Assembly (NCBI RefSeq): GCF_901827155.1
Contig: NZ_LR594659.1
Span: 1,550,001-1,614,000 of the forward strand
Length of the DNA stretch: 64,000 bases
Direction of reading: 5' to 3'
From: Variovorax sp. PBL-H6
GTDB taxonomy: Bacteria; Pseudomonadota; Gammaproteobacteria; Burkholderiales; Burkholderiaceae_C
The notes beneath the pieces were generated by a model that was not told the DNA's origin, searched no databases, and saw nothing but the letters and a program-made list of their open reading frames with translations. Positions 35,169 to 43,762 of this stretch are shown piece by piece (the stretch's first letter is position 1; every line of letters begins with the position of its first letter). A program made the position numbers and the translations under genes.

Positions 35169-35948
35169 TCAGTCTTTCGAACCGAGTGCAAAGTGGACGC
35201 CGCCGACGCGCACGCCCGCCGCATCCGCCTCGACCCCGCGGGCCTGCGCAGTCTTGCGGATGGCCGAGGCGTCGCGCACTGCCAGCTCGATGCCCGCCAG
35301 CCCTTCGCCGCGATCGTCGCGCGGCGCCACGAAGCGCAGCCTTGCGTTGTCGACCTGCAGTCGCCAGCTGTCGCCCTCGCGCTCGACCTGCCGTTGCAGA
35401 ATGCGGCCCCAGCGCGCCGCCAGCGCGGCCGGGTCATCGGCCTGCAGCACGGCGCCCGTGATGCCCTGCACGCGCGCATCCGACACGGCCTCCTGCCAAT
35501 GCGGGCCCGCCGGCCAGTAGGGACCGTTCAGGTCGGCGCCGTTGCGCGTGGTGTTGATCTCGAGCAGCGCGCCGCCCGTATCGCGCGGGTGCAGCTGCAT
35601 GCCTTCGTAGTCGCCGAGCGCAAGCGGCGCGGCGATGCGCACGCCCACCTCATCCACATGCGTGCGCCAGCGCGGCAGCGATTCGCTGTCGAGGATCACC
35701 ATGTAGCCCCCATCGCCCTTTCGCCGCTCCAGGTAGCGGCCCGCGGTGGTGCCTTCGCGCAGCGGTGCGACGACCTCGACGAAGCTGGTGCCGAAGGGCA
35801 TGAGCGCGTTGTGCAAGCCGAACTGCCCCACTTCGGGATCGCGATGGCAGACCCGCACGCCGAATACCTCGCAGAGGTCCTCCTCTACCGGTTCCAGCTT
35901 GGCCGCCACCAGGCAGAGCTGGCGAAGTCTCAAATAGGTCGTTGTCAA
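35169..35948 (-). CDS. VOC/glyoxalase-fold protein
   Basis: 259 residues from TTG 35948, which has AGGAG nine bases upstream; a longer TTG start at 36011 would run through the AT-rich promoter and is rejected. The product starts LTTTYLRLRQLCLVAAKLEPVE and has two VOC-like halves. Possible metal ligands are His and Glu in LHPRDTGGALLEINTT. It may be an epimerase or dioxygenase-like enzyme for an acyl-CoA intermediate. It is transcribed with the dehydrogenase 35 bases downstream and divergent from the CoA-transferase. Confidence 0.78.
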   Translation of the reverse strand: MTTTYLRLRQLCLVAAKLEPVEEDLCEVFGVRVCHRDPEVGQFGLHNALMPFGTSFVEVVAPLREGTTAGRYLERRKGDGGYMVILDSESLPRWRTHVDEVGVRIAAPLALGDYEGMQLHPRDTGGALLEINTTRNGADLNGPYWPAGPHWQEAVSDARVQGITGAVLQADDPAALAARWGRILQRQVEREGDSWRLQVDNARLRFVAPRDDRGEGLAGIELAVRDASAIRKTAQARGVEADAAGVRVGGVHFALGSKD

Positions 35949-35992
35949 GACGTCTGTCTCCTTGTGCTCGCCAACAATGGCAATTTTGAATA

Positions 35993-36002
35993 TGATATAA
36001 CA
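35993..36002 (+). promoter_or_regulatory. TGNNATAACA motif upstream of the CoA-transferase operon
   Basis: TGATATAACA lies in an AT-rich spacer, 50 bases before the ATG at 36053 and 44 bases before the divergent VOC start. The same TGNNATAACA pattern appears before 39749 and 50643 at nearly the same distance. It contains TATAAC, a possible -10 element, so it may be promoter, operator or both. Confidence 0.5.
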
Positions 36003-36052
36003 AATACACAAATCAACAGGTCACAAGCCACAAGAGACAAAGGCCACCCGAC

Positions 36053-37237
36053 ATGACATCGCTTGCTGGACTGCGTGTGCTCGACCTCTCGCGCTTCATT
36101 GCCGGCCCCTACTGCGCCATGATGCTGGGCGACATGGGCGCCGAGGTGGTGAAGATCGAGCCGCCGGGCGAGGGCGAGTACGCGCGGCGCGCCACGCCGG
36201 CTGTCGACGGGCAGAGCCTCTACACCTTCATCGTCAACCGCAACAAGAAAAGCCTGGCCATCGACCTGCGCAGCGCGGCCGGACTGCAGGTCCTGCGTGA
36301 GCTGATCGCGCATGCCGACGTGCTTGTCGAGAACTTCCGCCCGGGCACGATGGAGAAGATGGGGCTCGGCTGGGACGCGGTGCATGCGCTCAACCCGCGC
36401 CTCGTCATGGCGCGCATCTCCGGCTTCGGGCAGGACGGCCCGCTCGCCACCAAGCAATGCTTCGACGGCGTGGCGCAGGCCATGAGCGGCCTGATGGACA
36501 TGACCGGCCAGGAGGACGGCCCGCCCACGATGATCGGCTCGTTCATGTGCGACTACACGACCGGCATGTACACCGCCCTCGGCATCCTCTCGGCGCTCCA
36601 TGCCCGCCACGCCACCGGCGAAGGGCAGCTCGTCGACGTCTCGCTGCTGGAGAGCGCCACCTCGATGCTCATGACGGCGATCCCGCAGCAGAAGCTCTTC
36701 GGCACCACCATGACGCGCGTCGGCAGCCGCGACCGCTTCGTGGCGCCGTCGAACACCTTCCGCACGGGCGACGGCCGCCATGTGTTGATGGTGGGCGGCG
36801 ACGACAACATGTTCCCGCGCGTCGTGCGCGCCATGCGGCAGCCGGCACTGCTGGACGACCCGCGCTTCGCCACGATGGCATCGCGGCTCGAACACCGCGA
36901 CGCCGTCGAGGGTGCCGTGGCCGCGTGGATGCTGTCGCACGAGGCCGACGGGATCGTCGCGCTCCTCGAAGCCGAAGGCGTGCCCTGCGCCAAGGTCGCG
37001 ACCATCGACGAGGTCGTGGAGAACCCGCAACTGCGCCACCGCGGCGCCATCGCTGACATTCCATTCGGCGGCGTGAACGTGCCCGTGCAGGGCGTGACCA
37101 TCCACCTGTCGGCCACCCCGCTCGCCATCGAGCGCGCCATGCCGGCCGTGGGCGAGCACAACGCCGAGGTGCTGCAGCAGTGGCTCGGCATGGGCGCCGA
37201 GCAGGTCGCTGCGCTCGAGGCCGCAGGCGCCCTTTGA
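36053..37237 (+). CDS. CaiB/BaiF-family (class III) CoA-transferase
   Basis: 394 residues. The family moves CoA between acyl-CoA and a free acid. The N-terminus LAGLRVLDLSRFIAGPYCAMMLGDMGAEVVKIE is diagnostic. The catalytic Asp is residue 167 in MCDYTTGMYTALG. It heads an operon with two enoyl-CoA hydratases, an SDR and a GntR regulator, so it probably activates the substrate. A separate acyl-CoA ligase lies downstream. Confidence 0.93.
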   Translation: MTSLAGLRVLDLSRFIAGPYCAMMLGDMGAEVVKIEPPGEGEYARRATPAVDGQSLYTFIVNRNKKSLAIDLRSAAGLQVLRELIAHADVLVENFRPGTMEKMGLGWDAVHALNPRLVMARISGFGQDGPLATKQCFDGVAQAMSGLMDMTGQEDGPPTMIGSFMCDYTTGMYTALGILSALHARHATGEGQLVDVSLLESATSMLMTAIPQQKLFGTTMTRVGSRDRFVAPSNTFRTGDGRHVLMVGGDDNMFPRVVRAMRQPALLDDPRFATMASRLEHRDAVEGAVAAWMLSHEADGIVALLEAEGVPCAKVATIDEVVENPQLRHRGAIADIPFGGVNVPVQGVTIHLSATPLAIERAMPAVGEHNAEVLQQWLGMGAEQVAALEAAGAL

Positions 37238-37272
37238 CGAATCACCCACAACCATCCGCAGGAGACCGGCAC

Positions 37273-38064
37273 TTGACCACCGAACTGATCGAGCATCTCG
37301 AACACGGCGTACTGACGCTCACCCTCAACAGGCCCGAACGGCTCAACGCACTGACGGTGCCCATGACCGAGGCCTTGCTCGACGCGCTGCGCCGCGCCGC
37401 CGTCGATGCGCGCGCGCGCGCCGTGGTGCTGACCGGCGCGGGGCGCGCCTTCTGTGCGGGCGGCGACGTCAAGGCCATGGCCGAGGACGACGCGGCGTCG
37501 CAGACGCTCGAGTCGCGCACGCTCCAGCTGCGCGAGCACATGGAATGTTCGCGCCTGCTCCACGAGATGCCCAAGCCGACCATCGCCGTCGCGCGCGGCG
37601 CCGTGGCGGGCGCGGGCCTGTCGCTGGCGCTGGCCTGCGACCTGCTGCTGGCGAGCGACACGCTCAAGCTCACCTCGGCGTTCGCCAAGGTCGGCCTTTC
37701 GGGCGATTTCGGCAGCACCTACTTCCTGACTCACCTCCTCGGCCCGCGGGCGCGGGCCTTTGCACTGCTGTCCCCCGTGCTGAAGGCCGACGAGGCGCTG
37801 GCCCAGGGCCTGGTCACCCGCGTGGTGCCCGATGCCGAGCTCGACGTCGAGGGCCGCGCGCTCGCGCAGCAGCTGGCCGACGGCCCGTCGATCACGCTGG
37901 GCCACATCAAGGCCAACCTCAATGCCGCCGAGCAGGGCGCCACGCTGGCGCAGGCGCTCGACCACGAGGCCATCCGGCACATCCGCTGCGGCATGACCGA
38001 AGACCACCAGGAAGCGGCCCGCGCCTTCGTCGAGAAGCGCGCGCCGAAGTTCGTCAATCGCTGA
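37273..38064 (+). CDS. Enoyl-CoA hydratase/isomerase family protein
   Basis: 263 residues from TTG 37273 with GGAG eight bases upstream; a start further upstream would overlap the CoA-transferase. Crotonase motifs are TLNRPERLNALT, VLTGAGRAFCAGGDVKAM and ARGAVAGAGLSLALACDLLLAS. The end FVEKRAPKFVNR is typical. It probably hydrates the enoyl-CoA made by an acyl-CoA dehydrogenase. It lies 11 bases before the SDR gene. Confidence 0.92.
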   Translation: MTTELIEHLEHGVLTLTLNRPERLNALTVPMTEALLDALRRAAVDARARAVVLTGAGRAFCAGGDVKAMAEDDAASQTLESRTLQLREHMECSRLLHEMPKPTIAVARGAVAGAGLSLALACDLLLASDTLKLTSAFAKVGLSGDFGSTYFLTHLLGPRARAFALLSPVLKADEALAQGLVTRVVPDAELDVEGRALAQQLADGPSITLGHIKANLNAAEQGATLAQALDHEAIRHIRCGMTEDHQEAARAFVEKRAPKFVNR

Positions 38065-38075
38065 AGGAGCCCTTC

Positions 38076-38846
38076 ATGGACCGCTTTTCTCTCAAGGGCA
38101 AGACTGCCATCGTCACCGGCTCGTCGCGCGGCATCGGCCGCGCCATCGCCATCGCCTACGCCCGCGCGGGGGCGCGTGTCGTCGTCACCAGCCGCAAGCT
38201 CGACGCCTGCAATGCGGTGGTCGAGCAGCTGCGCGGCGAAGGGCTGGAAGCGATGGCCATCGCCTGCAACATCTCCGGCAAGGAGCAGGTCGCGGCGCTG
38301 GTCGACCAGGCCGAAAAGGCGTACGGCCCGGTCGACGTGCTGGTCTGCAATGCGGCCGTCAATCCGTACTACGGACCGATGTCGGGCATCACCGACGAGG
38401 CCTTCTCCAAGGTGATGGACGTGAACATCCGCTCCAACCTCTGGCTCGTCAACCGGGTGGCGCCGGGCATGGCGGAGCGGGGCGGCGGCTCGATCGTCAT
38501 CATCAGCTCCATCGCGGGCTTGACCGGATCGCGGGTGCTCGGCGCCTACGCGATCTCCAAGGCGGCCGACATGCAGCTCGCGCGCAACCTCGCGCTCGAA
38601 TGGGGCAAGCAGGGCGTGCGGACCAACTGCATCGCACCCGGCCTCATCAAGACCGATTTCGCCAAGGCGTTGTGGGACAACCCGCAGACGCTGGCCGCCG
38701 CGCTGGCGTCCAGTCCGCTCAACGCCATCGGTGATCCGGAGGACATCGCCGGTGCGGCGTTGCTGCTGGGCTCCGATGCCGGACGCTTCATCACCGGCAC
38801 CACCATCGTGATCGATGGCGGTGCCACCATCGGCGGCGAGGCCTGA
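38076..38846 (+). CDS. Short-chain dehydrogenase/reductase
   Basis: 256 residues. Cofactor motif TGSSRGIGRAIA, the NAA motif VCNAAVNPYYG, catalytic Ser in IIISSIAGL and YxxxK as AYAISKAAD. The C-terminus GTTIVIDGGATIGG is typical of classical SDRs. An Arg/Lys after strand 2 (VVVTSRKLDA) favours NADP(H). In context it is probably a hydroxyacyl-CoA or alcohol dehydrogenase. AAGGAG precedes the ATG. Confidence 0.92.
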   Translation: MDRFSLKGKTAIVTGSSRGIGRAIAIAYARAGARVVVTSRKLDACNAVVEQLRGEGLEAMAIACNISGKEQVAALVDQAEKAYGPVDVLVCNAAVNPYYGPMSGITDEAFSKVMDVNIRSNLWLVNRVAPGMAERGGGSIVIISSIAGLTGSRVLGAYAISKAADMQLARNLALEWGKQGVRTNCIAPGLIKTDFAKALWDNPQTLAAALASSPLNAIGDPEDIAGAALLLGSDAGRFITGTTIVIDGGATIGGEA

Positions 38847-38865
38847 GGCCGCGCGGGAGCATCCA

Positions 38866-39681
38866 ATGACCTACCAGGACATCACCGCCGCGACCGAAGG
38901 CCGCATCCGCACGATCACGCTGAACCGGCCCGACCGGCTCAATGCGTGGACGCACCGCATGGAAACCGAGTTCCGCCAGGCCGTGCAAGCCGCCGAGGCC
39001 GACGACGCCGTGCGCGCCATCGTCGTGACCGGCGCGGGGCGGGGCTTCTGTGCCGGTGCCGACATGGACATCCTCGAGGCCGGCGCCGCGGGTGTGGCCG
39101 GCAGCGATGCAGCCGCCATGCCAGCGCCGACAGCCGCGGGCATCGACGCCAACTACGCCTGGCGCTTCAGCTACCTGCTGCGCGTGCGCAAGCCGGTGTT
39201 CGTGGCCATCAACGGGCCTATCGCGGGCATCGGCCTGTGCATGGCCGTGTTCTGCGACTTCCGCTACATGGCCGAGGGCCAGAAGCTCACCACCGCCTTT
39301 GCCAAGCGCGGGTTGATCGCCGAGCATGGCATCTCGTGGATGCTGCCTCGCCTGGTCGGCCCCACCCATGCGCTGGACCTGCTTCTCTCCGCCCGCACGC
39401 TGAACACGGCGGAGGCAGCCTCGATGGGCCTGGTGAAGGCGCTGCCCGCCGAAGGCTTCCTCGCGCGCGTCCAGGCCATCGCGAAGGACGTGACCGACAA
39501 CGCCTCGCCGCGCTCCATCGGCGTGATCAAGCGGCAGGTGTACGACAGCCTGTTCCAGGACCTCGACACCGCCTGGCGCCGCGCGGACGAGGAGATGCAG
39601 GCCTCCTTCGGCAGCGAGGATTTCCGGGAAGGCGTGGCGCATTTCCTGGAAAAGCGGCCTCCCGCGTTCACCGGCCGCTGA
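38866..39681 (+). CDS. Enoyl-CoA hydratase/isomerase family protein
   Basis: 271 residues from ATG 38866. Crotonase motifs are TLNRPDRLNAWT, VVTGAGRGFCAGADMDIL and INGPIAGIGLCMAVFCDFRYMA, with the active-site segment AKRGLIAEHGISW. It is the fourth gene of the operon, distinct from the first hydratase, so the two probably act at different steps or on different chain types. Confidence 0.92.
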   Translation: MTYQDITAATEGRIRTITLNRPDRLNAWTHRMETEFRQAVQAAEADDAVRAIVVTGAGRGFCAGADMDILEAGAAGVAGSDAAAMPAPTAAGIDANYAWRFSYLLRVRKPVFVAINGPIAGIGLCMAVFCDFRYMAEGQKLTTAFAKRGLIAEHGISWMLPRLVGPTHALDLLLSARTLNTAEAASMGLVKALPAEGFLARVQAIAKDVTDNASPRSIGVIKRQVYDSLFQDLDTAWRRADEEMQASFGSEDFREGVAHFLEKRPPAFTGR

Positions 39682-39693
39682 CAAGCGCCGACG

Positions 39694-39715
39694 TGAAATA
39701 ACATATAAGCTATTT
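39694..39715 (+). promoter_or_regulatory. TGNNATAACA motif and AAATA/TATTT inverted repeat before the GntR gene
   Basis: TGAAATAACA (39694-39703) matches the pattern at 35993 and 50586 and lies 45 bases before the ATG at 39749. AAATA (39696-39700) and TATTT (39711-39715) form an inverted repeat with a ten-base spacer. The position fits autoregulation by the GntR protein. Confidence 0.5.
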
Positions 39716-39748
39716 GACAAGGCGCGCCTACCCGCACGCTTCCATCCC

Positions 39749-40465
39749 ATGGACGACATCCTCACCCGCGACAGCCTCAACGCACAGGCCTACAGCCGCC
39801 TCTGCCGCGACCTCAAGGCAGGCCGGTTCGCGCCCGGCGAGAAGCTCAAGCTGCGGGACCTCGCGGCCGAGATGGGCATCAGCCCGACGCCGGTGCGCGA
39901 GGCGCTGGCGCGGTTGATTTCCGAGCAGGCGCTCGAGCAGGTCGGCCACCACTCGGTGCGGGTGCCGGTGATGAGCGAGCAGCGCTTCGCCGAAGTGCGC
40001 GAGCTGCGGCTCATGCTCGAGGGCGAGGCGGCAGCGCGCGCTGCGCTGCATGCCGGCAGCGACGACGTGAAGAAGCTCGAGGCGCTGCACGAGCGCATGG
40101 CGGCCCTGCGCGAGGCCGGCGACACCGCGGGCGAGCTGCTCGAGTCGGAGCGCTTCCACATGGGCGTCTACGCGCTGGCCGACAGGCCGGTGCTGCAGCG
40201 CATGATCGAAAGCCTGTGGCTGCAGTGCGGACCCCTCATGAAGGCGCTGCAGACCCATGCGATCGGCCAGCCGCGCAAGCAGCACCCGCATCACATGGTG
40301 CTGCGCGGTCTTCGCAAGCGCGACGGCGAGGTGGCCCGGCGCGGCATCCACGACGAGATCGACCGCACCAGCGCGCCGATCCTCGCCTACCTGCGCGAGC
40401 GCGGCGAGGACGCGTCGGCGCAGCCCGCTCCGGCGGCACGCCGCGCGGCCCGCCAGATCGCCTGA
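39749..40465 (+). CDS. GntR-family regulator, FCD subfamily
   Basis: 238 residues. The winged helix includes AYSRLCRDLKAGRFAPGEKLKL and ISPTPVREALARLISEQAL. The FCD effector domain has RELRLMLEGEAAARAA and SERFHMGVYALAD. It lies at the end of the acyl-CoA operon and before the ligase, and is the likeliest regulator of the TGNNATAACA sites. The effector is probably an acyl-CoA or free acid intermediate (inference). Confidence 0.9.
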   Translation: MDDILTRDSLNAQAYSRLCRDLKAGRFAPGEKLKLRDLAAEMGISPTPVREALARLISEQALEQVGHHSVRVPVMSEQRFAEVRELRLMLEGEAAARAALHAGSDDVKKLEALHERMAALREAGDTAGELLESERFHMGVYALADRPVLQRMIESLWLQCGPLMKALQTHAIGQPRKQHPHHMVLRGLRKRDGEVARRGIHDEIDRTSAPILAYLRERGEDASAQPAPAARRAARQIA

Positions 40466-40535
40466 CGCGCCTGCCCGGCATGGGCGGCGCCCCGGCGTGG
40501 CGCTGGTCCATGCATCAGGACGATGCACCTCAATG

Positions 40536-40551
40536 CCCAATATTCATTGGG
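40536..40551. promoter_or_regulatory. Palindrome upstream of the acyl-CoA ligase
   Basis: CCCAAT (40536-40541) and ATTGGG (40546-40551) form a perfect inverted repeat with a four-base spacer, in the 190-base gap before the ligase gene. It is about 105 bases from the ATG. It differs from the TGNNATAACA motif, so another regulator may act here. Nothing else is evident in the gap except a run of nine A residues (40591-40599). Confidence 0.4.
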
Positions 40552-40655
40552 GTTCACTTGCCGCAGCCGGCGCGTGGCCGCATGATTGCGAAAAAAAAAG
40601 GCTTCCGCACCGCGGGCCAGCCCTGAAATGCGCAATCGACCGGAGACACGCCAGG

Positions 40656-42317
40656 ATGATCGCCTACCGCCACGGCCAGAGGCCGCTGCACGAGTATTTG
40701 CGGGAGCATGCCCGCAGGACGCCCGACAAGCCTGCCCTGGTCTGGTACGGCCGGCGCATCAGCTACGCCGAGCTCGATGACCTGAGCGATCGCTTTGCCC
40801 AGAGCCTGCGCGAGCGAGGCATCGGCCAGGGCGACGTGGTCGCACTCTTCCTGCACAACTGCCCCGAATACCTGATCGCGCACTTCGGCGTGCAGAAGCT
40901 CGGCGCCATCGTGAGCCCCTGCAACCCGGACGCACGCGCCTACGAGCTCGAGCACCAGTTGACCGAGCTCGACGCCAGCGCCGTCGTCGCGGGCGAGGAC
41001 CTCCTCAAGGTCGTGCTCGGCTCTCATGCGCTGCGCACGGTGGCCCATGTGTACGCGGTGCGCTATGGCGACATGCTGCCCGCCACGCTGGCCATGGACG
41101 TGCCGCCATGCATCCGGCTGCGGCACGAGCCGGCACCGCCGCTGCCCGGCTGCGTGATCGACTTCGCCAACGCGCTGGCCGAGGTGGGCCCCTTCACGCC
41201 GGTCGAGACCATCGCGATGGACGACGTCTGCCTCATGGCCTACACCTCCGGCAGCACCGGCCTGCCCAAGGGCGCGATGATCAGTTTCGAATGCGCGCTC
41301 TACAAGATCGCGGTGAGCGCGGACGGCTTCCGGCTGGGTGAAGGGGACGTGATGCTGGCCGACGTCGCGCTGCACCACATCTCCGGCATGATGACCGGCC
41401 TGGCGCTGCCGATCTACTGCGGCGCCACGGTCGTGCTGCTGCACCGCTTCGACGCCACGGCGGTGCTGCAGGCCATCGAGGCCTGCCGGGTGAGCTGGTG
41501 GTACACCATGGCGCCTTCGCTGCCTTCCGTCATGGCCTGCGACGATGCCGCCACCTTCGACCTCTCTTCGCTGCGTACCACCGTCGGCACGAGCTTTGGT
41601 GTGCAGCTGAGCGAATCGCTCGCGCGGCGCTGGAGCCGCTTCGCGAACGAGTGCCTCGTCTACGAGGCCGGCTATGGCCTGAGCGAAACCCACACCTGCG
41701 ACACGCTGATGCCGCCGGACGCCATCAAGTGGGGCACCAACGGCAAGCCCGCACCCGGCGTGGAGCTGCGCATCGTCGACCCCGAGACCGGCCGCGAACT
41801 GCCGGCCGGCCAGCGCGGCGAGATCCTGCTGCGCAGCCCCATCCGCTACAAGGGCTACTGGCTGCATCCGGCCGCCACGCAGGCCATGCTGCTCGACGGC
41901 TGGCTTCGCACCGGGGACGTCGGCGTCGTCGACGAGGAAGGCTACCTGACCTTCCTCGGCCGCACCAAGGAAATGATCAAGGTCTGGAGCTACAGCGTGT
42001 TCCCGGAGGAGGTCGAGGCCATCCTCGCCCTGCATCCCGACGTGCGCCAGGCCGCGGTGGTCGGCCTGCCCGACCCCGACCGCGGCGAGGCCGTGCAGGC
42101 CTACGTGGTGCTGAAGGACGAGGCGGCGGCCCGCGTGCGCGCCGGCCAGCAGACCGACCGCGTCGACCAGAAGATCATCGAATGGTGCCTGCAGCACATG
42201 TCGCACTACAAGGTGCCGCGCACCGTGATCTTCCGCAGCGGCCTGCCATCATCTGAAAGCGGCAAGCTGCTGCGCCGGATGCTGCACGACCCGGCGGCAT
42301 CGATGGCCATCAACTGA
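40656..42317 (+). CDS. Acyl-CoA synthetase, CaiC-like (AMP-forming)
   Basis: 553 residues of the ANL superfamily. The P-loop is LMAYTSGSTGLPKGAM. Further motifs are YEAGYGLSETHT and GWLRTGDVGVVDEEGYLTFLGRTKEMIKVWSY. The C-terminal catalytic Lys is probably in SSESGKLLRR. It activates a carboxylic acid to its CoA thioester. It is a clear paralogue of the ligase at 59041, sharing QNCP/HNCP-EYLIAHFG-type stretches. A strong hairpin follows its stop. Confidence 0.93.
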   Translation: MIAYRHGQRPLHEYLREHARRTPDKPALVWYGRRISYAELDDLSDRFAQSLRERGIGQGDVVALFLHNCPEYLIAHFGVQKLGAIVSPCNPDARAYELEHQLTELDASAVVAGEDLLKVVLGSHALRTVAHVYAVRYGDMLPATLAMDVPPCIRLRHEPAPPLPGCVIDFANALAEVGPFTPVETIAMDDVCLMAYTSGSTGLPKGAMISFECALYKIAVSADGFRLGEGDVMLADVALHHISGMMTGLALPIYCGATVVLLHRFDATAVLQAIEACRVSWWYTMAPSLPSVMACDDAATFDLSSLRTTVGTSFGVQLSESLARRWSRFANECLVYEAGYGLSETHTCDTLMPPDAIKWGTNGKPAPGVELRIVDPETGRELPAGQRGEILLRSPIRYKGYWLHPAATQAMLLDGWLRTGDVGVVDEEGYLTFLGRTKEMIKVWSYSVFPEEVEAILALHPDVRQAAVVGLPDPDRGEAVQAYVVLKDEAAARVRAGQQTDRVDQKIIEWCLQHMSHYKVPRTVIFRSGLPSSESGKLLRRMLHDPAASMAIN

Positions 42318-42339
42318 AAAGGGGCGCGCAGCCCCTTTT
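42317..42339. terminator. Bidirectional terminator between convergent genes
   Basis: AAAAGGGGC (42317-42325) pairs perfectly with GCCCCTTTT (42331-42339) around a five-base loop. It provides a T-run on both strands and separates the ligase from the convergent acyl-CoA dehydrogenase. Confidence 0.85.
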
Positions 42340-42352
42340 CGCGGTATTGCGT

Positions 42353-43594
42353 TCAGCGCACCGCGGCTGCGCGATATCCCGAGAGCTCGTGCTTGGCGAT
42401 CGCGTTGCGGTGCACTTCGTCGGGGCCGTCGGCCACCCGCAGGTGGCGTGCGTAGGCGTAGAACGAAGTCAGCAACGTGTCCTGACTCAGGCCGGCCGCG
42501 CCGAAGGCCTGCATCGCGTCGTCGATCACCTGCACGCAGTTGTTGGGGGCGATGACCTTGATCATCGCGATCTCCTTGGCCGCCACCTTGTTGCCGACCG
42601 TGTCCATGCGCCACGCGGCGTGCAGCACCATCCAGCGCGTCTGGTCGATGAGCATCCGCGCCTTCGCGATGCGCTCGCGCCACACGCCCTGCTCCGACAG
42701 CGGCTTGCCGAAGGCGACGCGCGAGACCACGCGCTCGCACATCATCTCGAGCGCCGACTCGGCCATGCCGATCATGCGCATGCAATGGTGGATGCGGCCG
42801 GGGCCGAGGCGGCCCTGCGCGATCTCGAAGCCGCGGCCCTCGCCGAGCAGCAGGTTCGACGCCGGCACCCGCACGTTCTCGAACAGCACCTCGGGGTGCC
42901 CGAAGGGCGCGTCGTAGTGGCCCATGAGCGCCATGTCGCGCAGCACGGTCACGCCGGGCGTGTCGCGCGGCACGATGATCATCGACTGCTGCCGATGCCG
43001 GTCGGCGTTGTCGGGGTCGGTCTTGCCCATGAGGATGAAGAGCTTGCAACGCTCGTTCATCGCGCCGGTGATGTACCACTTGCGCCCGTTGATCACATAG
43101 TCGCTGCCGTCGCGGCGGATGCTGCACTCGATGTTGGTTGCGTCCGACGAGGCGACCGCCGGTTCCGTCATGGCGAAGGAGGAGCGGATCTCGCCATCGA
43201 GCATCGGGCGCAGCCAGCGCTCCTGCTGCTCGGGCGAGCCGTAGCGCGCGATGACCTCGGTGTTGCCGGTGTCCGGCGCGCTGCAGTTGAAGGCCTCGGC
43301 ACACCAGTAGCGCCTGCCCATGATTTCGCACAGCGGCGCGTACTCGAGGTTCGTCAGGCCCGCTCCGTGGCCGGCCTCGGGCAGGAACATGTTCCACAGG
43401 CCGGCGGCGCGCGCCTTCGGCTTGAGCTCCTCCATCAGCGGCAGCGTGGTGTAGCTGCCGCCGTCGCGGGCGTTCAGCCAGGACTGCTGGGCTTCTTCCT
43501 CGCGCCGCTTTTCGTTGGGATAGATGTGCTCGTCCATGAAGGCGAGGAGGCGGGTGCGGAGGTCCTGGACCTTGGGCGTGTAGTCGAATTCCAT
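42353..43594 (-). CDS. Acyl-CoA dehydrogenase (ACAD10/11-like)
   Basis: 413 residues. Motifs include [36 protein letters not shown], and the C-terminal [15 protein letters not shown]. The start [28 protein letters not shown] is typical of the long-chain ACAD10/11 branch. Such genes often sit with an APH-type phosphotransferase, and one lies at 47820. It is divergent from the FadB/FadJ-type gene; the 168-base spacer holds both promoters. Confidence 0.92.
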   Translation of the reverse strand: MEFDYTPKVQDLRTRLLAFMDEHIYPNEKRREEEAQQSWLNARDGGSYTTLPLMEELKPKARAAGLWNMFLPEAGHGAGLTNLEYAPLCEIMGRRYWCAEAFNCSAPDTGNTEVIARYGSPEQQERWLRPMLDGEIRSSFAMTEPAVASSDATNIECSIRRDGSDYVINGRKWYITGAMNERCKLFILMGKTDPDNADRHRQQSMIIVPRDTPGVTVLRDMALMGHYDAPFGHPEVLFENVRVPASNLLLGEGRGFEIAQGRLGPGRIHHCMRMIGMAESALEMMCERVVSRVAFGKPLSEQGVWRERIAKARMLIDQTRWMVLHAAWRMDTVGNKVAAKEIAMIKVIAPNNCVQVIDDAMQAFGAAGLSQDTLLTSFYAYARHLRVADGPDEVHRNAIAKHELSGYRAAAVR

Positions 43595-43762
43595 GGTGTC
43601 GAAGGTGCGTGGGTGGGAAGAGCCCAGCGGAGTGGGGGATGACTCGATGGTGCCCCGACCCGGCCGCTTCGGGGGCCGTTCGGCATGAAGGCTTTTCATC
43701 CGGCGCATGCGTCTTGTTGATGCGGCTGCAGCGCCGGCTGAAGGAACATCGATGCGCATCCA

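Noticed and set aside
35949..36011. Longer VOC protein starting at TTG 36011
   Set aside because: This would use an AT-rich promoter-like stretch that contains the TGNNATAACA motif, while TTG 35948 has a good ribosome site.
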